Assembly: GCA_019648995.1 (NCBI GenBank)
Contig: BLXT01001120.1
Span: forward strand, 566,833-599,190
DNA from: Plakobranchus ocellatus
Lineage: Eukaryota; Mollusca; Gastropoda; Plakobranchidae
Reading direction: 5' to 3'
DNA length: 32,358 bases
The first letter of the stretch is position 1. Each line of letters opens with the position of its first letter. Both the position numbers and the translations under genes were made by a program. The notes beneath the pieces were generated by a model, which did no database searches, was not told the DNA's origin, and was given only the letters and a program-made list of their open reading frames with translations. Below are positions 1 through 32,358 of this stretch, piece by piece.

Positions 1-542
1 AAGAAAAAATTTGACTGAGGATGGCAAATGGCAAACAATTTTATCTAGAACCAGTACAAGAAGGAAAATAATTAAAAAAAAAAAAAAACAAAGCAAAGCA
101 AAAAAAAAAAAATCTGTGGAAACAATTTTTTTAAGGTCTAAATCAATATATACCAAGGCATTAAATAGTGACAAAAAAATTCATGAAACACAACCTCTAT
201 AACTTCTTTTTTTTTCATTTGAAGTTCATATAACTTTAAGCACTTTGTATTGCTCTTTATTGTAGTGTTGTAGATTTTGTAATTGAAACTACTTTGCATG
301 GAGAAGTTGTCTGTTTTTTCAGTGCAAAGAATTAGCGCAACAGACTTAGGAAACAACCAGATGTTGAGGCTTGCTATCAAACTGTGTTCGCGGGCAATTA
401 TAAGTTACAAATTTAGCAAGGATGGACCAGCTAAATCAATGTATTCAGTTGAAAGCAAATATAAATAGAGCAACTCAACAAACAAACAAATAAACAGACA
501 AAAACAGTCATGTACATATATGTTTCCTTAGGTGTGAAGTAA

Positions 543-575
<33 letters not shown>

Positions 576-691
576 ATCAAATAATATCACACACTTTCAG
601 CCCCATCTGACTTTTAAGGTGCAAAATTTGACTAAAAATCTAAAATGTGCCCTTTGTGGTGATACTAGCCCTAAATTTTTTTAGAAGATAC
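1..691 (-). other. ARFGEF3 intron 2 (partial)
   Basis: AT-rich sequence downstream of the exon 2 donor. It holds poly-A and poly-T runs and a TA microsatellite at about 548-577. No coding exon was recognised on either strand. Confidence 0.7.
548..577. repeat. (TA)n microsatellite
   Basis: Uninterrupted TA dinucleotides of about 24 bases with a short imperfect tail, inside ARFGEF3 intron 2. Confidence 0.95.
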
Positions 692-825
692 CTGAATACC
701 AGCCAGCGCAGTGTGCCCCAATTTTCTGGCCTTAGATTCCAAAGCCAGCTGAAAAGGCTGCAGACAAATCTCTCGTAATTCCCAAGCCTCTATCTTGTTC
801 AGCATCTCCTCATTCTGGAGAAGTT
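692..825 (-). CDS. ARFGEF3: ARFGEF3 coding exon 2
   Basis: The acceptor is CGACAG ending at 826 and the donor is CAG/GTATCT at 691. The exon is 134 nt, starts with two bases that complete a Glu codon and ends in phase 0. It encodes residues 29-73, including LQPFQLALESKARKLGHTAL, the best-conserved part of the match to BIG3. Confidence 0.9.
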
Positions 826-1985
826 CTGTCGAGAATACAATAATTACATTATAAATGAGCACAAGCTTTTCTCTTACAGTATAAAGATCTAAAGATTCAA
901 AAACATGCCCTACCAAAGAAAAAAACGAAACTGTTTTCCTAATTTTTATTCAAACTAGTCTTAAACAGCCAGGACAAATTAATTTCAGATTTTAAGGGCA
1001 AAAATTTTAATCCCCTTATAATTGAGCATAGAATCAATTTAGCCTTAAATTCAGTTATAACCAATTCGTGAAGAGTAATTTTTCATTTAATCATCAAAAC
1101 TTAGAAATATTTCACAATTTGTGACTCAAATGATTTCAAGATAGTGTCATCACAAGATGAGATCCTTTTGGGATGGAGTGAAGGAAATTTTATTTCCTGA
1201 GGTATGGTTAGGATTCTCAAACTTTCTGTGCAATAATTTTTCCATAGAGTTTTGGTAAGGCAGGCGGTGTTTGTGGTATGTGAATGTTTGGGGGGAGGGG
1301 AGCTCTGCATGCTAAGTTAAATTTATGTCACAACAGCTATGCCACCAATGTGTCTGCATTATGACCATCTTTGAGAATCTGCCAATGTCTGTGTTCAACA
1401 GTAACTTTAAACTCCAATTCACAGCATTTTCAACACATAAAATTCAATCAAGAACAGCTTTCACAACACAGTATTGTAGCACAAGATACCCATTAGACCA
1501 TTCACAAAATTTCTGAAAGTGGCTCATTACAATTTTTCATGGCACCACAACACCATTAGATATTCTAATATATGAAATGATTATATCATTTGAAAAAAAC
1601 ACAAAGGAAAAATAATGCATAGAGAGTATGCCTGGGATTCCAATTTTTAAAACTATGTTCATGAAGGAAAGTTAATTTAAGATGAACTACTAATACTTGC
1701 AATTTGAGCAATTTCCTATCTTTGATTATTGTTTCAGAGGAAATGGGCACAAGCAAAAGAGAAAAGTAAAGATAGCTTAGAACCAACTTGGTTTACGTAT
1801 TAAAACCAAGACATATTTTTTTTAAAAAGAAAAAAAAAATGGCAATTTGCACCACAAAAATTCTCATGGTTGAAAAGAAATTATTATAATCATTACAAAC
1901 CTAGAGCTGTATTTGCAGTTTGCTTTATAAGGGCAAACTTTGGAGTGATTATGTCTCGTGACAGCTGGCGGAGGATATCCTCCAT
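692..1985 (-). CDS. ARFGEF3: ARFGEF3 (BIG3) orthologue, 5' part: two coding exons, gene continues past the left edge
   Basis: This is the amino-terminal part of a BIG3-like protein of the large Arf-GEF family. Two exons, 1985-1901 and 825-692, join as 85 + 134 nt to give 73 codons in one frame. The product starts MEDILRQLSRD and later contains LREICLQPFQLALESK and KLGHTALAGIQ. From memory, human BIG3 starts MEEILRKLQKE and has LREKCLLPLQLALESK and KLAQHALAGMQ at the same spacing. The region belongs to the N-terminal dimerisation and cyclophilin-binding (DCB) part of the family. Human BIG3 has a degenerate Sec7 domain and is linked to regulated secretion and prohibitin 2 binding; whether that holds here is unknown. 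The gene runs divergently from POLQ. I saw no further exon in 1-691, so the third coding exon lies outside the window. Confidence 0.88.
826..1900 (-). other. ARFGEF3 intron 1
   Basis: A 1075-bp AT-rich intron between the two recognised coding exons, with GT at 1900-1899 and AG at 827-826 on the minus strand. No RNA gene, transposon or other exon was recognised. Confidence 0.8.
1901..1985 (-). CDS. ARFGEF3: ARFGEF3 coding exon 1 with start codon
   Basis: The ATG is at 1985-1983 on the minus strand, with A at -3 and G at +4, a good initiation context. The exon gives 28 codons plus one base. The donor is GTTTGT at 1900-1895, slightly weak but canonical. A second in-frame ATG eight codons upstream (2009-2007) has a poor context and is preceded closely by an in-frame TGA. 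I chose 1985 because the protein then starts MEDIL, matching human MEEIL. Confidence 0.85.
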
Positions 1986-3345
1986 ATTTGAGGTTGCTAG
2001 GGTTGACATGGGTGATCAACAACAACGCGTTTTGCTTTTAAAAACAAAAGTTTCTTGGGTTCACATCAAGATGTCCACATCTGTAATAGACATTTTCAAA
2101 GAGAGGCACCTAGAGAAAGGGGTGCAAACATTTTATGTGCAAACTCACCTTTACAAATAGCACAAAAGATGCTAGTGATATATTTTTACCTACAAAATGG
2201 GCGTTTGCACACCTCTTAAACATCAAATATGTTTTCCCTTGCATGGTAAAAGAAAAAAAGAGAAAGAAGTACAATTCATACATTTAAATTTAGTTTCTGA
2301 GTAATCGTGAAAAGATCTGGAGTTTTTAAGCAATGTGACTGAAACAGCAGTCTATTTTTCCCTTTTTCGTTTACTTGTCACTGGATATTTGACTGCTTTG
2401 GCCTACTTGCAAACCTTGGATTTGAAACCTTGTAAACTTATTTTGACAAAGAAATCTGTTAAGATTGTGAATGATTGTCAGCCTAGAACAACAAATGAAG
2501 GTATGATATGCATTGGATAAATTACAACACAGCTCAATCTAAAACATTTTAAATTTGCTGTCCCCAGAACCACCAAAAAGCTCTCAATGCATCATATGAC
2601 TTTGACCAGAAAAACTAAAATATTTTAGATCTCAGTCTGTGGCTTAGACTCTCAGATCTTGATTTTGTCTTTATGACAAAAATTTTGTTCTTGACTACCA
2701 CGCTGCCATCTCTTCATTAAATAATGAAGCTATGGTTTAGCCTAAATGTGCAAAATTATTTATTATCTAAGCTAAGCCTAGATCTAGTGCTAGGCCCACT
2801 GCCAATAGTACATTTTTTGTACTTTACCACCCTTCTAATATGTAATATGGATTGGTGTTTCTTAGTATGTCATATAAAACTAAATTATAAATATATTTAG
2901 GCCTAGTCTTTCCTGTTCCAAATGAGTTGGTGGTTGCATTAAGGATCTAGATCTAGGGTCTTTATTTCTTTGAAAATATTTATTTGCACCAACTTAATTC
3001 TTATTGGTTTTGGGTTTGTAAAAAAAAAAGGGGGGGGGGGGGACAGTTACATGGAAATCTTGCGGTGGTATTATATTGCTATTCATAGTTTCAACACCGG
3101 TACCTACGAAATATAGATCTAAACATAGGCAAAGCTCTGGATATTGAATCCCTAGAAACTATCGAGAAAATTTACTTAAGTTACTGAAGATTGGTGAAAA
3201 TGTTTCATACTTTGAAAAAAGTCAGTTTACATTCACTCTCATTAAATTTCCTCCAACTTTTCTTTTCCAAAATGTGGCTAAGTGGCTGAGACGATCAGTT
3301 TGAAAATGTTGATGTGATGATAATTTTGTATTGATGTATTATTCA
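1986..3345. other. Region upstream of the ARFGEF3 start; no coding sequence seen
   Basis: AT-rich sequence that should contain the ARFGEF3 5' untranslated region and, if the promoter is near 3360, a leader intron. It includes scattered TAGATC hexamers (for example near 2780 and 2945) and an adjoining poly-A/poly-G tract at 3020-3042. The open frames here are short and lack homology or composition suggesting genes. Confidence 0.6.
3020..3042. repeat. Poly-A run followed by a 13-base poly-G run
   Basis: Ten A are followed directly by thirteen G. The tract is likely length-variable and prone to sequencing error. The G run could form a G-rich secondary structure, but one run alone does not make a quadruplex. 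Confidence 0.9.
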
Positions 3346-3420
3346 GCCATCTTGCAACGCAAACCGGAAGTTTTTAATTGTCAGGACAGATCGCCGTAAA
3401 ATGTGGAAAATTACCGGAAA
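3346..3420. promoter_or_regulatory. Candidate bidirectional promoter (YY1-like and ETS-like motifs)
   Basis: GCCATCTTG at 3346-3354 reads CAAGATGGC on the minus strand, a YY1-type site often found just downstream of start sites. CCGGAAGT at 3364-3371 is a full ETS core, and a second CCGGAA lies near 3413. The cluster has CpGs in an otherwise CpG-poor area and lies between the divergent ARFGEF3 and POLQ genes. The YY1 orientation fits minus-strand transcription. This is motif-based inference; no start site can be seen. Confidence 0.4.
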
Positions 3421-3589
3421 GAAAATTGGGTATTACAGTATAATATTATGGTTCCCAGAGATAATTATTTGAATTTTTTAACTTGTTTGATTCTTTCGCC
3501 TTTACTGACTAGAGATTGCATTTTGGTTTTGAGGATTTCTTTGAGATGACGGTACATTCCGTTTTTTAGGGTTTTTTTTTTTTTGCTTG

Positions 3590-3965
3590 TTTGTAAGTCG
3601 GCTACTTGTCGAAGCGTCGGAGCTATCCTTTTTGTTTTACAGCCTGGTCTTATGTCAGTGGCTCTGTTGGATAAGGGAAAGGGGGCTCCCATTAAGTGGC
3701 CACGCATAATTCCCATGACCGTTGCCGCGCGAATCAAGAGGCCAGTCTTGTTAAGCAAATTATCAGCATAGGCCCACACTGGAGGCGACGCGACTTGTCA
3801 CGGCTAACTTGAAGGACTGATGTCCCAGTTAGCGACTGCGCACACTGGAGGCGATACGACTTGTCATGGCTAAACTTGAAGGACTGATGTCGCATTTAGC
3901 GTAGGCCCACACTGGAGGCGACGCGACTTGTCCTGGCTAACTTGAAGGATTGATGTCGCAGTTAC
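3590..3965 (-). repeat. Left arm of the inverted repeat
   Basis: Contains the core in reverse orientation (about 3594-3772) followed by three 66-67-bp units starting at 3775, 3841 and 3908. Each unit begins CACACTGG on the plus strand. Unit variants appear in mirrored order in the right arm. Confidence 0.9.
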
Positions 3966-4535
3966 TGTGCGTTACCCACCGACAAGTTAGCCTGATATTT
4001 TGCGTAACAAGACTGGCCTCGTGTTTTGCGCCGCAACGGTCGTAGAATTATGCGGTCACGTAATGGTACCCCCCTTTCCCTTATGCGACAGCACCACTGA
4101 CGTAACACCAGGCTGTAAAACACAAAGGATAGCTCCGACGCCCCGACAAGTTGCCGACTTGGTGTTTGCTCGCACCAAAGAAAGAGAGTATTTCAAAACA
4201 TGTATTGTTGGACACGTAAACTGCTGCCTCCAGTGTGGGCCTACGCTTACTGTGCGCTACCCACCGACAAGTTAGCCTGATAATTTGCGTAACAAGACTG
4301 GCCTCGTGTTTCGCGCCTCAACGGTCAGTAGAATTATGCGTGGTCACGTAATGGCACCCCCCTTTTCCTTATCCGCCAGAGCCACTTACGTAAGACCAGG
4401 CTGTAAAACACAAATGATAGCTCCGACGCTCCGATAAGTTGCCGACTTGGTGTGCGCTCGCACCAAAGAAAGAGAATATTTCAAAACATGTATTGTTGGA
4501 CGCTTGAACTGCTGCCTCCAGTGTGGGCCTACGCT
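3964..4535 (+). repeat. Two direct core copies in the spacer of the inverted repeat
   Basis: Two copies begin ACTGTGCG at 3964 and 4249, a 285-bp period. They share landmarks such as ACAAGACTGGCCTCGTGTTT and GGATAGCTCCGACGC. The second carries a change that puts a stop in the frame open in the other copies. Confidence 0.9.
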
Positions 4536-4716
4536 AACTGCGACATCCGTCCTTCAAGTTAGCCATGACAAGTCGCGTCGCATCCAGTGTGGGCCTACGC
4601 TAAATGCGACATCAGTCCTTCAAGTTTAGCCATGACAAGTCGTATCGCCTCCAGTGTGCGCAGTCGCTAACTGGGACATCAGTCCTTCAAGTTAGCCGTG
4701 ACAAGTCGCGTCGCCT
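4518..4716 (+). repeat. 66-bp tandem repeat, three units
   Basis: Units start with CCAGTG at 4518, 4584 and 4651, with a fourth start at 4717. Periods are 66, 67 and 66 bp. These are the plus-strand counterparts of the three left-arm units. Confidence 0.92.
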
Positions 4717-4908
4717 CCAGTGTGGGCCTATGCTGATAATTTGCTTAACAAGACTGGCCTCTTGATTCGCGCGGCAACGGTCAGTAGAATTATGCGTGGT
4801 CACGTAATAGCAGCCCCCTTTCCCTTATCCGACAGAGCCAGTGACGTAAGACCAGGCTGTAAAACACAAAGGATAGCTCCGACGCTCCGACAAGTTGCCG
4901 ACTTGCTG
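4717..4908 (+). repeat. Right arm core of the inverted repeat
   Basis: Core copy in direct orientation. It shares private variants with the left arm, for example ATAATTTGCTTAACAAG and CTCTTGATTCGCGCGG, where the spacer copies have TTGCGTAAC and a different stretch. This shows the two arms derive from one another rather than from the spacer copies. Confidence 0.88.
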
Positions 4909-4979
4909 TGCGCTCGCATCAAAGAAAGAGAGTATTTCAAAACATGTACTGTTGGACACGTGAACTGCTGCCTTCAGTG

Positions 4980-5128
4980 TGGGTCTACGCTTAGCGTAGG
5001 CCCACACTGGATGCGACTCGACCTGTCATGGCTAACTTGAAGGACGGATGTCGCAGGACTGTGCGCTACCCACCGACAAGTTAGCCTGATAATTTGCGTA
5101 ACAAGAGCGGCCTCGTGTTTCGCGCTGT
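4980..5128. repeat. Palindromic junction, single inverted 66-bp unit and truncated core
   Basis: At about 4980-5012 a core end meets an inverted 66-bp unit, giving a short palindrome around CTTAGCG. A truncated core copy (from 5058) then ends near 5128, where AT-rich unique sequence resumes. Confidence 0.8.
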
Positions 5129-6459
5129 ACATGCCTTGATGAAATAATAATAACAGTTGTCGCTGAAATCTACGATGACCACACACAAAGGCCAACGCAA
5201 CATAAATGATTTTTTAATTTCCTTTTGGTTTTACAAATGTTTGCTCTCATTTATTTATTTTTTCAAGTTTTAACTTCATTATGAAAAATCCTTGTTGAGA
5301 CGAGGCCATTATTTGAGAAGCGTGGCTTTTTGACAAGAAAGGTCATGGTCATGGTTTTTGCTCTGAGAAAGAATTTAATCACCTGAGGATTTGTCCGAAT
5401 AAAACGAAAAACGAAATTCATATTTATTTGTTTACACACAGTGGCGGAGGATTTGAAGAGAAAAAAATATGTTAAATAATTATGCCGATAATTTATAATA
5501 TTATCTTGGAAATTTAACCCGGTATACCTTTAACCCCTTAGACTAAAGCCGCTCGACATGCAGACAAATAGGATGTTAATTTTTTAAATCAAATTTAAAT
5601 GGTAAGCTAATATATCAGATCGATTCATATCTAAATTAGATCCAGATCTAGATCTAGATCTAGTAGATTAGATTATAAGAAGATCTAATTTAGATCTAGA
5701 TTAGTCTAGATCTAGATCTAAATTTATATACGCAGTAGATCTAGACCCCTCAAAATCTAAATTTGATCTAGAATAGATTTAAAGAAGCCTAGCCAAGATC
5801 TAGACAATGCTTTAGAATAATTGATTGCCTGGCACTTGTGATCTTATAAATTAATAACTCAAAATGATATTGCTTTTCAAGATCACACAATCACGAACAA
5901 AGTTTAGCCACAGCCTTAAATTACATTACAATGCTAGATACCCTGCAGTGATTGATACAAAACATTCCTTTGCATGTACACGAAAAAACTTGATCCAGGT
6001 AAAATATCATTTGACTACATCAGCAGGATGATTCAGCGATAAGCCCAACGACCAAATGAAGAAGTCACAGGTCAAGTTATAGTAGTGCCATTTTATCACA
6101 ATATCTCTACACTATTTGAAATGCCTGCAACCCCTTCATTTTGTTGGTAGCTGATTTAAAGGTTGATCTATAAGTCATTGAGCCTGTCCCCATGCTACCC
6201 TACATCATCACCCAAATCTGCAAAATATGAAGGAATTTCACTAAATTACTTTGATGAAGTTGGTGATTGATTTATAATTTAAAATTTAGGCCTAGCTGTT
6301 GAGTTCAGATGTAGGCAACAAATATCATGAAATCTAGAACTGATCATGAATATTATCGGTATTTCATTGATTTTCCATTCTGTTTTTAAGTCTCTTTGTC
6401 ATACTTTAACTTATTTTTTTTTTGGAAAGGTTAACCATGGTTCATTTATTATTTTTCAG
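5129..6459. other. Intergenic or POLQ leader-intron region
   Basis: AT-rich sequence without recognisable exons or RNA genes. Its one structured part is the TAGATC-rich cluster at about 5636-5805. It ends at a good acceptor, TTATTATTTTTCAG (to 6459), suggesting that this stretch is at least partly a leader intron of POLQ. Confidence 0.5.
5636..5805. repeat. TAGATC hexamer-rich cluster
   Basis: Several runs of the self-complementary hexamer AGATCT/TAGATC, both tandem and dispersed. Isolated copies occur elsewhere in the window (near 2780, 2945 and 9087), so this is a genome-typical simple repeat with a local expansion. Confidence 0.85.
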
Positions 6460-6595
6460 TGCACTTTTGAGAAATTCAAGTTTACCAGAAGCATGCCATA
6501 GAGTGCCACTCCTGTCACTGGGGGTGTCAGTGTCACTGTCAGAACACCTTTAACATCAGTTCTAGATATCTATTCTATAGGCTATAGGATTTAAG
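6460..6595 (+). promoter_or_regulatory. Probable POLQ 5' untranslated leader with upstream splice acceptor
   Basis: The acceptor TTATTATTTTTCAG ends at 6459 and an in-frame TAG at 6578-6580 closes the frame before the ATG at 6596. A spliced leader exon upstream is likely, but its position cannot be read from the sequence. A GTAAGT at 3593 at the repeat edge is one possible donor, on weak grounds. Confidence 0.4.
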
Positions 6596-32202
<25,607 letters not shown>

Positions 32203-32216
<14 letters not shown>

Positions 32217-32358
32217 GTAAGTGAATCAGAATGATGGCCAACTTCCATTCTAATGGTAAGACCTGGAGATAGTCAGGTCTCGTTACCCAGGTAAGTGAAT
32301 CAGAATGGTGGCTAACTTCCATTCTAAGGGTAAGACCTGGAGATAGTCAGGTCTCGTT
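32203..32358 (+). repeat. 74-bp tandem repeat overlapping the end of exon 27 and its donor
   Basis: GTCTCGTT occurs at 32203, 32277 and 32351, spacing exactly 74. Each full unit contains the last exon bases, the donor GTAAGT (32217 and 32291), a second donor-like GTAAGA and about 50 intronic bases. The two full copies differ at about three positions. The array runs off the window edge, so its copy number is unknown. Confidence 0.96.

Larger units (their letters stand above)
3590..5128. repeat. Composite inverted and tandem repeat block, about 1.5 kb, GC-richer than its flanks
   Basis: The block consists of a core unit of about 200-285 bp and a 66-bp unit. The left arm (about 3590-3965) is the near reverse complement of the right arm (about 4535-4908), including diagnostic variants, so the block is mirror-symmetric around 4249. 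The spacer carries two direct copies of the core (from 3964 and 4249, period 285 bp). A further 66-bp unit in inverted orientation follows at about 4990-5055, then a truncated core at 5058-5128. No transposase, terminal repeat or target-site duplication was recognised. It may be a foldback-type non-autonomous element or satellite-derived DNA. Confidence 0.85.

Noticed and set aside
1870..2160. Plus-strand open frame of 96 codons over the ARFGEF3 first exon
   Set aside because: The minus strand gives a clear match to the start of BIG3 with correct splice phase; the plus frame is its shadow.

Overview
The window is AT-rich, intron-rich metazoan nuclear DNA. Two protein-coding genes can be recognised, arranged head to head. 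I infer a mollusc, perhaps a heterobranch gastropod. The reasons are short introns of about 0.3-1.6 kb rich in poly-T, scattered TAGATC hexamers, a tRNA-derived SINE family and invertebrate-like versions of vertebrate genes. I cannot name a species from sequence alone.

Left, minus strand (692-1985): the first two coding exons of an ARFGEF3 (BIG3) orthologue. They join in frame and give 73 residues matching the start of the human protein as I recall it. The rest of that gene lies beyond the left edge. Between the genes (about 1986-6459) sit a candidate divergent promoter with ETS and YY1-like motifs (3346-3420), a 1.5-kb GC-richer inverted and tandem repeat (3590-5128), and a TAGATC-rich cluster (about 5636-5805).

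Right, plus strand (6596 to the right edge): 27 coding exons of POLQ, DNA polymerase theta, the enzyme of theta-mediated end joining (microhomology-mediated repair of double-strand breaks). All 27 exons have GT-AG splice sites, join in a single frame and encode 2937 complete codons. The order is: a disordered N-terminal extension of about 525 residues (exons 1-2), a superfamily 2 (SF2) helicase-like domain (exons 3 to early 17), a disordered linker of about 930 residues mostly in the 3.2-kb exon 17, a degenerate exonuclease-like domain (end of exon 17 to exon 21) and a family A polymerase domain (exons 22-27). The window stops after the O-helix region. Motif C and the last roughly 150-170 codons lie beyond the right edge.

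The introns hold two copies of a tRNA-like SINE, several short tandem duplications (45, 74, 74 and 158 bp), microsatellites and a 27-base N gap. One 74-bp tandem repeat starts inside exon 27 and copies that exon's splice donor. I found no unknown multi-gene system. The most notable points are the long N-terminal extension of POLQ, the duplicated splice donor, the ARFGEF3-POLQ divergent pair and the mirror-symmetric repeat between them.
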